This document shows, one piece after another, positions 14,789 to 28,609 of a DNA stretch of 64,000 nucleotides; positions within the stretch are counted from its first letter, which is position 1; every line of letters starts with the position of its first letter. Under the pieces are notes generated by a model. That model was not told the origin of the DNA, searched no databases, and saw nothing but the letters and a program-made list of their open reading frames with translations. This DNA comes from Solen grandis (Eukaryota; Mollusca; Bivalvia; Adapedonta; Solenidae): the NCBI GenBank assembly GCA_021229015.1, contig CM037789.1, forward strand, positions 33,182,346-33,246,345, given 5' to 3'. The translations under genes and the position numbers were made by a program.

Positions 14789-15125
14789 GACATTACTTAA
14801 GTTTAATTTCCCATTTGTGTCATAAAATGTTTACCCTCATGAGACAATGTGCGCTTGCAATACCCAGTTCCATAACTCCAAGGGAAAGTTTCCTATAACG
14901 CCAAAAGTAAAAATGTTTTTAAAATTTTTATGTCTTTTTCATAGTTTCGACTTTTCTTGATTTTAAGAAATAATTGGGGAAGGGTTGCATTTAATCAAGA
15001 TGTGTGCAGAGGACTTGCTGATTAAATTTTCTGTTTTTTTGGAAAGTCCCTTTTAAGTCAAGTTGGGGGGGTAAAACAAAATTTTTTTGTAGCAACACCA
15101 GTTTAAATTTCATTTTATTATTGCA

Positions 15126-15235
15126 GATACACAAACAGGCTGCTGATATGAATCACCAAGCCACCGCAATCCAAAACTTTGCCAGGCAGAGCACCACAGC
15201 CCTTGTGGCGACCCTCTTTTACACAAATAAAAGTA
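15126..15235 (+). pseudogene. Degraded exon B copy
   Basis: 'atacacaaacaggctgctgatatg' onward aligns with 9302-9420. The donor region is eroded. Confidence 0.5.
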
Positions 15236-16234
15236 ATTTGCGTAAATTTTGCTGTGTATTGCAAAAGCCTTTAAAAATGTGAACAACCCCGTCATTGGAC
15301 TACCTACAGGCACTGTAAATATTTTAACCCTGGGCCTGTTAATTTGTATACGTATTCTTTTTTTTTTCAAACTGATCTTGACGTATCTTTGTATTTTTGG
15401 TGCTGTTGTCAAAATAAAATGGTTATCAAAGTATTAGGTTTAAAACCCCACTTAATGAGGGCAAACTTGGAAGCTTGGAATGTGGCATGCAAAGCTAAAT
15501 TTTTTTTTTGTCCCTCTAGGTTGTGCCCTTAAAGCCACCAAATTTTGAAACCTCATATATTATGAGGAAACCTTCCAGCGGGCTTACGGCAGGACGGTGG
15601 TTCCACCCAGGCCTCTGGCTTTGGGGGTTTCCTCCCCCCTGTATTTAGCTGGAAGTCCCTAATGACTGAAATACAATTGCAGTGACAGAAAACCCCCCTC
15701 CACCCACATATAAGCACTTAGTAAGCAAAGCATTGCAATTTTGAGTTTGTAATATTTTAAATTTTAAATATGCAAGACATAATTCAATAAAAGTGCATGG
15801 GACCCAGTTGTGTAAATTTTGTACCTTTGTGGGGGCCTCATTAATTTTTGGGGGCCAAAAATCAGAACCCCCAATTAAAAACTCCCCCGATGGCTATGGA
15901 AAACTTATTATGTACGTAAATCATAACATGTAATTGGTATGACCAGTAGAGGGTTTGAGGGGAGAAGGCAACAGTGAACTTAAGTATGAAATGTCTTGGG
16001 GATAGCTCTTGAAGCAGTACATATACTTGTCATTGACTATTTTGTTGATGCTATTTACAACATGATCCACCCAGACTCTTGCCAAGATCCACACTGAGGA
16101 AGACTCAACATTTCCAAAGTCAAGTTAAGTGAAATCCCAAAAAATTTACATGTTGCAAAAATTTTAAAATATGTTTCTTTCTTCAAAAAATTAGTAGATA
16201 CGGGGTTAATGCACCGGTAATTGTTGTTTTACAG

Positions 16235-16371
16235 GACCTGACATTACAGAACTCGAACATAAACACTCTGATCCAGCCCGTAATTCTGCAGAGAACTTAT
16301 CGCTAGAGGTGATCCTTTTTCCTGAGCATCCCTCCAGTACCCCCCCACAAACAGGGGAAAAACAACCGGAC
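16235..16371 (+). pseudogene. Degraded exon A copy next to the gap
   Basis: The first 50 bases are identical to 8804-8854, then quality falls, with extra C runs. The matching exon B would fall in or beyond the N gap. Confidence 0.55.
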
Positions 16372-16644
16372 AGGTATGACATTGACTTAAGTTTTAAATT
16401 TTCCCCTTTGTGTCAAAAGTGTTCACCATCAGAGACAATGTGCTGCTTGCAATACCCAGTTCCATAACCCAAGGTGAAAGTTACCTATAGACCCAAAATA
16501 AAATTTTATAATTTTCATGTCTTTTTCATAGTTTCGACTTTCTTATTGATTAAAATAATTTTTGGAAGGCATTGCTTGAACAAAATGTGTGCAAGGACTT
16601 GCTGATTTAAAATTTTTTGTTTCTTGGGAAAATTTATTTTAAGT

Positions 16645-16744
16645 NNNNNNNNNNNNNNNNNNNNNNNNNNNNNNNNNNNNNNNNNNNNNNNNNNNNNNNN
16701 NNNNNNNNNNNNNNNNNNNNNNNNNNNNNNNNNNNNNNNNNNNN
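16645..16744. other. Assembly gap (100 N)
   Basis: 100 N, placed at the end of the tandem array. Confidence 1.
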
Positions 16745-18165
16745 TTTTTTTTTAAAAATACCCATAAATAAAAGTTTTTAAAATTTCAGTGTTGACATTA
16801 AAGCTAGACGATTTGTAACTGCAAAATTTTTTGGGGTATAACCTATCTACAAAAAATGCTGTATTTGATAAAATGAAGGAATTTTTTGCTACAAATTCAT
16901 AAAAGGGGTCGTTCATGGCACTTTTTTTGACCTTTTTGAATTTTTTTTTTTAAAATAGGACTAAGCCCACAATTATCTGTTGTTACCCGTTGGGTGGCCT
17001 CACAAAAAAATAGTGACCCTTTTTAATCAAAATTAGGTGATTTTTGCTGAAAGACACCAATAAAGGATCAATTTATAGAACACATTTAAAAATGTCATAA
17101 AAATGCCCCTTTTTAAAGGGGCCCTTAGCACAACAACCAAAAAATTTTGGCATTTAAAGGGGGGTTTTTTTGAGAAAATTGGTGTGAAAGGGGCCGACCG
17201 GTGCAAAAAATTCTACGTATGTTTTTTAAACCCTTTAAATGGTCAAAATAGTGGGTGCCCCTGTTAAAATGTCAGAATTATTTTCTTAAATGATCTATTA
17301 ATGGGGGAAAGGGTTGGAGTAAATTTCCCTTACAAAAAATTGTCATTTGATATTGCTATAAGAACATATAGTAAAATTTTTTGGTGGTTTTAGTCCATCA
17401 GCAACTTTTTGTTCTTCCCCCAAATTACCCTGCCAACTTAAAAAAAATTTTTGCTGATAAATTAACAAGAGTTTTACACCATGATATAGTGAATGAGGGG
17501 AAATTTTTAAACATTCATGAGACGCAGCCCCCGACTGGACATTGACCCCGGGGGGCTGCAATAGTAAACTATTCTTTGAATATCAAGCAAAAAAACAAGG
17601 CACAGAAAGCCCAAAACTGACAAATTTGCACAACATTTTAGGGAAATTTAAATATAAAAATACAAAAAACCCAACACCCTTTCCTCAAAATACGAAAAAA
17701 GGAAAAAAAAAATATTGTATGTATTTATTTGTTTAAAAAAAAATGCGCTCACATAGAGAAAAAAAAATTATGAAAATTTAAAAAACCAAGATAAAACGCT
17801 TATATTCTGCGAATTATATTGGCTTAGATTTAAAATATAAAAAAAATTTTAAAATTTAAAAATTGTGAAAAGTAAAGAGTAAAAAGATGTATTCAACACA
17901 TAAAATAAATGTTATTTTTTTATTATTGTCATCAATTGTTTTTTTTGGGAAAGAACCCAAAATATAGAAAAAATTTAATTTAGTTCCTTGTTTCAAAAAA
18001 ATAGTGCAGAAAAACAAGGTATGGGTTAGAATCAAAATTTCAATGTCGTGTTTTGTTGTTTTTTAACCACGGTTTCCTCCGTTTAACTGTGTTAAATTTT
18101 GAAACAATACAAAAGGTTTGATTATATTTTAAATTTTACGTGTGGACGGGGTTTTTTCAAAAAAA
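16745..18165. other. Error-rich AT-rich sequence, no gene seen
   Basis: Numerous homopolymer runs and no exon with splice signals. Some 'tgacc...ggggccctt' fragments suggest decayed repeat elements. Confidence 0.45.
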
Positions 18166-19480
18166 GGGGCCCAGATGGCCCCTTAATCGCTCACCTGAGA
18201 AATTTTGTTTAAAGGGTTTATAATATGAACTATTTAAAAGGGGGCCTTTTGGCACGGGGAGAAAAAAAAAAATTTGGTAAGACCACTGGGACAACGCATC
18301 ACAAGCCTATGGGTTCTAAAAGGTTTTCCTTTAAGTACAAAATGCTTTAAAAATTAAGGGAGCGTGTTCTAGACCCTTTTTTGCGGGATGGTAAAAAACG
18401 ATTTAACATTTGGCTTTGTCCCTGCCGGGGACCACAGATGCTATTTTTCCTTGAGACAGCTGAAAAGGAAACATTTTGCTGTAAAAAAGCATGTATCTTC
18501 CCTTTGTGGGCCCTACTTTTTCAACCAATCATAATTTTACTTTTGTTAGGGGACTCTAAGGATGATTCCCTTAAATTTTTTGTAAAAACCCCTTCCCCCG
18601 ATTAGGAGGAAGTTTTTAATAAAAAAAGTTGACGCAAAAACGAACGCACGCACGGACAGATGGCGACGACAGAGCCGGAAAAAAAGGCAAATATAAATTC
18701 ACCTGACACGTTGACTAGGTGAGCTAATTACAAGTTGGGCCTTTTGGATTCAAAAAAGAAGATTTTAAGTTTTTTCTATATACTGAAAAATCTTTGAAAA
18801 CAAGCCCCCGGGTCGGGGTCATTTATCACCTGGGGCTATGATTTAAAAACTTGGTAGAACCTTAGTTGGGCACATCCAAAATTTTTAGCTTGGCCTTAGG
18901 GTTTTTCTAGGAAAAATTTTTTTAAAATTTTTTCCTGTAAAAGTTATGAAAACAGTGACCCCGGGGCGGGCCTTTTAAACCCCGGGTCAAAATTTGAAGA
19001 ACTTTTGTAGATTCACTAGACAATGCTACACACCAAATATCTTAGCTCGGGGCTTTTTTTTTCATAGGGGATTTTTTTTTAATTTTTCACTATAAAAACC
19101 TATGAAAAATAAAATGACCCTGGGGCGGGGAAATTTTGCCCCCGGGGGCGATCTAAAACAACTTTTGTAATTTCTGGCAATTTTCATCCTTATTAAAGCC
19201 GGGGCCTTACGTTTGCAGGAAAATTTTCTAATTGCTTTAAAATGTATTTTTTGCTCCTTGACCACTTTTTACCAAATCAAAAATTGGAACAACTTTGATA
19301 GGGGTTTTAAAATGGGGGTTCCCGAAAATTTTAGTCAAAATCCTCAGGGTTTGGGCAGAAGTTGTTTAAAAGGGAAAAAATTTGGAAGGGGGCGCGGAGG
19401 GGAAAAAAGGCGATCCGCCAAGGGGCCTTTTCCCGGGGGACAAAAACTCAAAAATCCCCGGGTTTCGGGGAATCTTTGTA
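18165..19480. mobile_element. Bivalve-type repeat element with internal ~150-bp tandem units
   Basis: Begins 'ggcccagatggccccttaat' and 'cgctcacctgag', and near 18,720 has 'aggtgagctaa', with a 'cgcacgcacggacagatggc' stretch between. From about 18,780 a unit with 'atgaccctggggcgggg...ccccgggg', 'acttttgtag' and 'cttagctcggggc' repeats roughly every 150-170 bases to about 19,480. I recognise these motifs as common in bivalve genomes, from memory. Base quality is poor, so borders are approximate. Confidence 0.5.
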
Positions 19481-22400
19481 TGTAAAAATTTCAAACATTT
19501 ATTTTTGCCCGTTTCATTAATGTTTTTTCATTAATTATATTGAAACTTTTAAATCTTTTTTTAAATTTTAAAAAACAGAATATTTGAACCTTTAAAAAAT
19601 AAAACAATCATAGCTTTCTTAAAGAATTAAAGCAGAAAAATTTTTATTTCCCAAAATTTTTGATTGAAACCTTTTGTTTGGTTTTGTATATGGGGGTTTC
19701 ATATTTTTTACTTTCTTGTAACCTGAACATTATCCGGGGTTTCCCCAAAAAAATAATTAATAAAAAAGAACAACACAAAAAACAGACAAATGGGCCCTAA
19801 ATGACAAAGAAATCTGCAGACCTCAATTTTGTTCATGATCAAAAATCAAAATGCATTGACATAAAAATTTCACCTATATCTCTGGGGAGGTTTGACGATG
19901 TGTAAAAACAAAACAAAATCATTTCGCCCAAAGTGTTATTACGGGGACCAGGGTCATAGGGCGGGTAGGGGTTTTTAAAGGGAATACAGACAAATTTTAA
20001 AATCGACTTCGAAAACGAAAGAAATTTATAAGTTTATACCTAGGGGCGGGGGACCCCAAACGCATTTTGAAAAACGCCCAAAAATTTTAAGAAAAAAAGG
20101 GGCTAAAAAAAAGGGCCGGGGCATGTAGCCGAGTCATTCCCGGTTTCAAATGAATCGCCACATTGGGGGAATGGGACATGATTAAATTAAAAAAAAAGTA
20201 AATTTACTTAACATTATTTCTGTTTCCCTAAAATTTAGTTAAAAATTTTAGGTATTTCAATACTAGTAGAATTTTGAATCACCTCTGTGCGCCACCCATC
20301 AACGCATTAACTATCATCGAGTCATTTTTTCTTGCCAATATGTGTTTGCGAGCAAAATTTTTCCGGAATCCTGTTAACGAAAAAGTTTTGACAATCATTG
20401 CAGATCAACAAATTGGGGAAAAAAATACAGTTTTTAAAGGGGTTAGAATAATAAGATTATAGGCATTCGTTTTAAACAAAAAAGATATTACTTTTAAGCT
20501 GTTTAAGTTTACCCCCAAAATTTTTAAATGAAGCATTTTGTAAATTTGTTTCATTTTTCCTTCAATCTGTCAAAACTTTAAGGGGATTGTTATGTGGTAT
20601 TGGGGAAATTTGCACAGATATTGTGTTTTTTTAAAAAATTTCCAACTCGGGTTTCCCAGCCTACTTTGACGGGCTCAAAAGGCACCAGCAACTAGTAAAA
20701 AAATTTTTCCAACCTTTAAAAATTTGTAATACAATTTGCTTTGGATTCCTTTATCAAAATTTTTTTTCCTCCATTTATTTTACAAAATACATTTTTTTTT
20801 TTTTTTTTTTTTCTTGAAAGGATATCTAAGCGTTTTTACATAGTGTCAATAAGAATTTTTCTGTGTTTTTACACTTAACTTATACTGAAAATTAAACTGA
20901 AATTTTTGGAAAAATTACGCTGCGATGAAAACCCCCCCCCCAAAAATACATGGAACCTATGTTTGAGGTTCCCTAAAAATGTCTGATGCTTCTTAAAAAA
21001 TCGGCCCGTTTTATTCATTGAAAGGGAAACTACATCTATTTGCAGTCAAGGAATTAACAGTTTTTTTTAAAAAATAATCAACTGGGCAAGCTAAATACTA
21101 TGTGCCGGATTAGTCCACAAGTGTACCCATAATTGGTCATTTTTCTACTTTCGATTTGGCTTTATCCAAAATTTTAAATGTCGCGCCGAGGGGATTATGA
21201 TGAGTATTTAATATTTTATCATCGGTGGTCTAAAAAAGAAACTAAGTTCACTGGCTTGCTTTTTTTTTGTTATAATAAGTGGTATTTTGACTTCAAAAAA
21301 TATACTTTCCTGGGATGGCCTTTATTTTTAAATTTTCTCAACAAAAATTTTTCAATTTTACAACGTAAAAGAAAAATGTTGTGATGCACTGTTCAAGGTC
21401 TCTATTCGGGGGTGAGAGCAAAACCCAGCAAAATGCAAATAAAATATCGGGCACTTACCTATTTTTCTCATCCTCGCATGTAGTACGGGGCCCCGGTCAG
21501 TGGCGGTGCACTCAAGCGTTTCGAGATTAAGAAAACGTTCCCCCAATTAATGAGAAAGTGGCGATGAATTTTACTGACGATATTAAATGATTGACTGTCG
21601 CAAGTTGCCCGATTATAATTAGATCTATTTTAAACCGATTTTGCCCCGGAAATGTCGAGACCAAAACTTCGGTTCACGAATAAACAAAGTTTAACTTCTG
21701 AAATAGGTTAATTCAAAAAGAATACTTATTTTTGGGATAGAAGGGGGATTTATTTAACACATTTTTAAACAGTTTAAATTCACCAAGCGATGTTTTTGAT
21801 ACCAAACTATTTTTGAATTTATTTTTCCTCCTCGTGCTTTTTTATGCAAAGGGCGAATTTCATAAAAAAAAAAAATCTGTAAAAACCACAAAAAATATAT
21901 TTTTCGGGTATCGGGAAATTTTTATCACTATCTTTTGATATTTATATTTATCTTTTTTTTCTTTAATTTTTTAATTGATGTTAATACTTTTTTTTTTATT
22001 GGTAATAAAAAATTATTTAAAACAAAGGGAAAGCTAAATGCCCCGCCCTAATAGTAAAAATACGGCTAAAAAGTATCTTTGAAAAGCGTATTTAAAAGCC
22101 CCTTTTTTACAAAAAAATTTAATTTTGTAATTTTATTCTTTAATATTATAAGCAAAGTTTTTCTGTCATTATATGAAACCAATAGGAGAAATTTAACTTG
22201 TTTGTGTTTTTTTTAGATGCAATAAAAAATCTTTAAAAAAACTGCGATATTTTAATTTTTTTTATAAAATTATTTTGTAACTTTATGTTTTAATAAACTT
22301 AAAATTAAAAAGGCTTTTGTTGTTAAAAGAAAAAACAAATTTTTATATATATTTAAGGTATTTTTTTAATACCTGACGCTTATATTGCCCCTTAAATTTA

Positions 22401-24380
22401 AAATTTTTAAAACTAATATTCCTTTTTTGTTTAGTTTCTTTAACTAACTGTTGGTTACTATTCATGGGGAAGAAATCCGAAATTATATTTTTGTAAATTT
22501 TTCTACTCAAAAATTTACTCATAAAAACGAAGAAGGCTGCAAACGCGGTAAACGCTTTTTCAAGGAATTTTTTTTGAATTTCACAAATTTGAAATTGTAA
22601 ATGACGTCACTTTGTGTTATGTAACAAAAATAGATGCGAGGGACCACCCTTGTCTCAAATTGGTTAGAATAAAAAAAAGAATGTCGTTTTAATTAAAAAG
22701 TTTAAATAAGTTATAAATGATGTTTTAAATTAGAATTATAAGTTTTGGTTACAATGCATTTTTCCCAAATTTATTGAAATTCACTTTCCCTTGTTGTGCG
22801 TGCGTATGTGGAGTTCGATCAAATAAAATCACCTATCACTGAGTAAATTTCTTAAAAGGTTTAAATAAACATAAATTTACCCGCATCCTGAGCTTTCGTG
22901 TACTTTAGAACCGGATCAGAATTCGTTTGGGGGGGGGGGGGGGGGGGGGGGTCCCTACTAAAAAATATTACAGCGGTGAAATGCAAGGGCTTCCGCTTTT
23001 CCCCGGGCGTGGAAGGGGAAATTTCCGGGTTTGGTTTGGGGGAGAGAAAAATCCCCCGCGCTTTTTTTTTTCATTTTTTTTTTTAGGTTTTTAAATTTTG
23101 TATGTAAAAAGTTGCCACCCCCCCCCCCCCCCCCCCCATTAAATCCCCCTTAAAAATCTCCCCAAAATTCGGGATTTTTCAAAAACTAAAAAATAATAAG
23201 TATTTAAAAATATTATAATGACAACGTATTTAAAGTTAAACCGTCACAAATTAAAGACTAAATATTAAACCCCCCAGTGCTTCCATAGTTTTTGATAAAT
23301 GGTTCGGCAAAAAAGAAAAGGAAAATATAGCCTCCCCCTTTACTTTTTAATAAAAAAGATAACTTTCCATATTTTTATACTATCTCGTTGTAGTACCGTC
23401 GCAGCTTTTTTTGCCAAGGGGCGCTGGGGTTACGCAATTGAGTTTAAAAGTGAATATTTAAAAACGCCCTAAACACAATTAAACTTTGCCCTTTCATTGA
23501 TTTAAAAAAAACAAACGTCATCACTGTGGGGTCGTCGTCTCGTGGAAAAAAAAATAACCTTGGGGCTTTTTCATCAAATACCATAAATCTTTGGTCCTTT
23601 TTACCTGTTTTCCCCCCCCCCTTAAAAAAAAGAGGAAAAAAAAAAAAAAAATAAGCGCTGGGGATCCCTAGCGGGCATTTTTTTTTCTTAGTGACGTTAA
23701 TTTTTTTTTTTTTTCCATGTTTTTTTTTTTTTTTTTTTTTTTTTTTTCGTTTCAATTACCATCTTTTGTTATTGATCCGACCGTGGCCCCATTGTTGATA
23801 CCCCGACATTAAAGGGCCGCCGAATCTACGTGACAAATAAGACAAAGGGGAAGCCCCTTAACCCGTTTAGTTTAAATTCCATACTTTCAAAAAAAAGAAT
23901 TCAAATAGTCTAAAACTACAGAGCATTTTGGGTGGACCTTGTGTAGGACTTTATGAGTTGCAATGTGGTACGCGTTGGGGGGGTTTCCAAATCTTTTTAA
24001 AAATTTAAAAAGTAAATATAACTGCAATAAACATGGGAAATTTTTGCTGGGTAGAAAGATATTAATAAAAAAAATATGTAGTATTTTAAAAATTCTAAAA
24101 TCCACAAACCCCCCCCTTTTCTTTAAAATATACCCAATTTACCCCCTGAAGAAGTAATTTCGACCAAAAGAATGAAACAAGTCGGGATTGTAAGAGCGTA
24201 GGACGTATTCACCACCGTTGACTATTCCAAGCCTTACTGTCAAATTTAAAACCCTGGTTGTTTAAAAATAAGAACACCCTTTTGTTTGGTAAAAAAAATA
24301 AAATTAGCAAACTTCGTAAAGTACTAAAACAGCAGTCCTTTACTTACCTGAAAATTTTTTTAACAACAACCGGGGACCAA
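19481..24380. other. Error-rich AT-rich sequence, no gene seen
   Basis: Dense homopolymers (including G19-type and C17-type runs near 22,929 and 23,119). No exon with both splice signals and open frame was found. Confidence 0.45.
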
Positions 24381-25870
24381 TGGAACCAGGCGTTTTTTAA
24401 ACGACTCAGGGGTTTTGAAGTACCCAATTTCACCCGGGCCTCAATTGGTAACTGGTACCACGCACGAAGGGGCCCAAAAAACCAAGTGGCCAGGCCTCAA
24501 TGGTACCCGGACCAAGCAACACGAGGGGGCCCAAAAGATCCAAGTAGACCGGGCCCCCAGTGGTAAAATGGTACCAAACGACACGAGGGGGAAGAATACC
24601 CAATAGCACCAGGCCCCAAGTGGTATCTGGCGCCAAGCGACTGGGGGACAAGGATACAAAGAGGAACCGGGGCCCCAATGGAACCTGGACTTGCGACATG
24701 AGGGGCCAAAAGATACCAAGTGGTTTCCGGCCCAATGGATACTGGTAACCAAAAAAACGAGGGGGAAAGGATAAAGTAGCCCAGGCCCGAAGTGGAACTG
24801 GTACCAAACGAAAAGGGGGCCCGATATTCCAAAATAACCAGGCCTCAAAGGGGAACCCGGCACTTAGCGACATAGGGACCAAGATACAAAAGGCACCGGG
24901 CCCCAATGGGTACCCCGGGACCAGCGAAACGAAGTGGAACTGGGACCAAAAACGACCGAGGGGGAAAAGATCCCGGGCACCAGGCCTCACGTGGAACCTG
25001 GCACTAAGCGAATGAGGGCCAAGAGAAACCAAAAGGCACCCGGCCTCAATGGGTACCTGGGCCCAAACGAAAAGGGGCCAAGAATTTTCCCGTAGCACCA
25101 GGCCTCGATGGAAATGGTACCAAGCGAAAAGGGGCCAGGATACCAGTAGCACCAGGGCCTCATGGGATGGTTCAAAGCAACACGGGGGCCAAGAGATCAA
25201 AATAGCCCAGGGCCCCAGTTGCACCTGCACAAGCGACACGAGGGGGAAAAGATACCAAGTAGCACCAGGCCTCAAAAGCACCTGGTACCAACAACACGAG
25301 GAACAAGAGATAAAACCCAAATAGCACCCGGCCTCAAGTGGTACCTGGTTCAAAACAACACGGGGGCCCAAAAGTTCCAAAAGCCCAGGCCTAAAATTTC
25401 ACCTGGCACTAAGCGACACGAGGGGCCAAAAGATACCGTGCCCGGGCCCCAAAAAGCACCCGTACCAAGCGACACGAGGGGGAAGAGATACCAAGTAGCC
25501 CAGGCCTCAAGTGGACCCGGTTCAAAGCAACAAGGGGCCAAGAGATACCCAAATAGCCCCAGGCCCAAGTTGCACCTGGACTAAGCGACACGAGGGGGCC
25601 AAAAGGGTACCCAATACACAGGCCCCAAATGGCACTGGTCCAAGCAACACGGGAACCAAAAAGATACCAAGTACACCAGGCCTCAAAATGCCCCTGGGCC
25701 AAGCCCAATGTCAAGTGAAATTTTCCCAAATGGCACCGGCCCCAAGTGTACCCGGTACCAAGCGACACGGGGGGCAAAGGGATACCAAATACACCAGGCC
25801 CATGTGGCACCCGGCGCCAAGCAACACAAGGGCCAGAAATACAATAGCCCGTCCCCCCACCCAAACCTCA
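24380..25870. repeat. Minisatellite of about 62-bp units
   Basis: Some 24 copies of a unit built from 'agcaccaggcctcaagtggt', 'acctggtaccaagcgacacg' and 'agggggccaagagatacc'. Unit length is about 62 bases, varying through small deletions. Both strands are open because the unit has few stops. Diverged copies trail to about 26,060. Confidence 0.85.
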
Positions 25871-26059
25871 TATGGCACCAAGTGAACTTGACGTCAATTT
25901 ACACCAGACCTCAAATTTCACCAGGGATCAGGCGCCAAGTGAACCCCAACTCATATGGTACCAATGCAATAGACGTAAGTGACATGGACCTTATGGGACG
26001 AAGTGCACTAGGCGTCAAGTGCACCAGACCCAAATGACAATAACGTTAAGTGACCGTCG

Positions 26060-27990
26060 GTTGGACGTTTAACTTAAAAAAATAAATGGGCAACAACACG
26101 AAACTAACCGAGTTTCAAAAAATTTTCCATATTTTCTCCGGCAATCTGCTCATGGGCCCGTCCCTTTTCCCTTGTTCGGTCAAGCACCCCCCCCCCCCCC
26201 TTAGCATGGCAAGGGATAAAAGAACACGCCCTGCCTTTTAAAATTGCATTGGTTTTTTTCCCATATTATTTCATGAACGCGGCTGTTTTCCCTTTTAAGT
26301 CAACCAGGTAAGGGAAACGGAGAAAATAACTTCTATTTTTAGAAATGTGTAGTGTGGTACTTCGAAAAGTGCGGGTATGGCCCGGGAAGAGGGAAAACTG
26401 AAAAATAAAATAATGTACATGTTTAAAATTGAATTGTGACAAAACCTTTTTTTTTTTTGAATTGTTTGGTTCTATGTGAAAAGTGGGGGTGAACTTGTGC
26501 TGGCTCGATTGAAAAAAACAACAATTTAAAAAAATGGTACATCATCAAATTTTGGGTTTTTGTTTTTTTCATTTTTTTTTTTATTGTTTTTTTTTTTTTT
26601 TTTTTGGGAAAATTCGGTCATATTTAAATCATTCTATTTTGTGGCCAAACAAGCTATGCAAAATAAAAAAATTCACGATACCCAAATGAAACCAATGTAA
26701 CTATATACAATTTTTTATATCCCCTTTGGGAAAAATTTTTATAAAGCATTTTTTTTTTTTTGAATGTCTCTTTGAAAAAAAAATAATGGAAAAAAAGACG
26801 CCCAAAGTTTCCCCCCCTACACTTTTCCCTTTTGTAAATTTTCATTCTGTTTTCAGTGTCGTTGGGTTTTTTCAGGTTGATTTCGAGACGAAGTCGAGAA
26901 TTTATAACACAGGTAAAAAAACGTCTTTTCCCCCCCGACAGGAAAATCACCCATACCCAAAATGAAAAAAAATGAAAAATGTTTATTGCATGACGATATA
27001 ATTCAGCCCAAAATGAAAACTTTACACTTTTTTTCATAAATTTTTTTTAACAATTTAACTTTCCATTTTGACGTTTACAGTATTTTTAGGCAATCAACAC
27101 ACTTCAGGGTTTTGAAAAGAATAATGTTTGCCCCCATATTTCAGATTAAGGGGTTTAAAGTTTTTTACACTTTGCACTCACGCACCCCGTGGCTCCTTAC
27201 AAATTTGTTTTGGCAAGACTCATTCATCTTTACCAGAAAATTTTAAAAAAAAAATTTAAAAAGGGAAAATTATTGATAATTTGCAATGCACGCCTTTTTT
27301 GAAAAAGAAAGAAACCCCGCTATTGGATTTATTGGGGTTCAACGCAGACGTTCCCGCTATTTTTGGGTGTTCTAGGCAGACTTTTAAAAATTACAAAGTC
27401 GGTAGTTCAACTGGATCTGTCCATATCGACATAGGCCGGTCGCGCCGTCAACAAGAAAAGCGATCGCGCAATTACTTTTTCCATTTGCGTAATCGATTTT
27501 TCCTGCAAAAGTCACTGCCACGTTTTGGGGGCATGTCAACATCATAAAGTTTAAAACAAAACCAGGTCCCGATTTGCGCCCAAAGACCTTTTTCGGTCAA
27601 AATTTTTACACGCCATACGAGCCATCCGACTTAAAGGGCAAACGTCACTGCGTATCCAGCGGGAATGGTTTTGTCTGTATGTTTTCTTCTTTCCCCCTTT
27701 CCTCTTAAATTTTGACAAAAACAAGGGAAAAAGTTCCACATTTTAAAACTTTCTTCCATGTACATTTTCCGATAAAATTTAGCTTTCAAATTAGCTAACA
27801 TCAAATTTCTTTTTAAAAGATATTGATTATCGAATTTTAAAAAAGGGGTAAAGTTTTCATTTTGGGGGCAGTGTAATGATTTAAGCTTTTTTCTCCCTTT
27901 TAATTTAAACAATGTTTCAAACCCCCTGTGAGCCCCCTGTAGCCACACACACACACAGAAGGACTTCGTCGGTGACGATCGTAATTATGG
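26060..27990. other. Non-coding, partly error-rich stretch
   Basis: No convincing exon. Base quality appears to improve after about 27,300. A short AC run lies near 27,947-27,956. Confidence 0.4.
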
Positions 27991-28003
27991 TGGGTAATTT
28001 TGC

Positions 28004-28609
28004 CTTTCGTGTTGTCGTGTCTTGCCCCGAAAGACGAAAGGCGAATAACGAAAACTGCCCCTATTGTCGTTATTTCCCTGTCGCCTTTTGGGGCGGAGAC
28101 ACGACAACCAAACATCTACGAAATAACGAAATTTTAACAGGGGAAAAGGGCGAAAAGTTTGCCTTTGAAGTTTCGTGTCCGCGGGTCGAACCTTTGTGTT
28201 GGCGCCCTTTTTTTTCTGTTTCGGCTTGCCCTTAACGCGAAAGGCGAATAACGACAATGTTGCAGATTTCTGTTTTCGTCCTTTCGCCTCGAAAGGGGGA
28301 AAGTGAAATAACGAAAATCAACGTTGGGTTCGCCTTCCAGAAATGCGGAACGTTTACACTTTGCCCATTGTTTTAGGCGGGCCCCTTTCTAAGAAAGATG
28401 GACGACATCTTAAATGAAAGGGACTGCACAAATTTAAAGAAAAATTTAGAGAAATAAAGCTATCTTCACCTGGCATTGTTGATATTTACAGCAATAGCAT
28501 ATGTGTAAACGTTCTGCGCATGTCTACCGGAAGGCGAAACCCAAGCGTTGTCATTTTTGTTATTTCGCCTTTCGTCTTTCGGGGCGAAGACACGACAACA
28601 CGAAATGGA
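28004..28609. mobile_element. Long inverted-repeat (foldback) element
   Basis: The left arm starting 'tttcgtgttgtcgtgtctt' (28006) with 'ccccgaaagacgaaaggcga' is the near-perfect reverse complement of the right arm ending 'gaagacacgacaacacgaaa' (about 28558-28606). An inner inverted pair ('gggttcgccttcc' near 28,326 and 'ggaaggcgaaaccc' near 28,530) and another arm at 28058-28110 add further foldback. No transposase frame, so probably a non-autonomous DNA element. Confidence 0.7.

Noticed and set aside
24430..25380. 316-codon minus-strand open frame
   Set aside because: Lies wholly in the 62-bp minisatellite. Low stop content of the unit explains its length, and unit copies are not frame-preserving.
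27900..28257. Overlapping open frames of about 70-107 codons
   Set aside because: Fall in or next to the inverted-repeat element, with no conserved domain.
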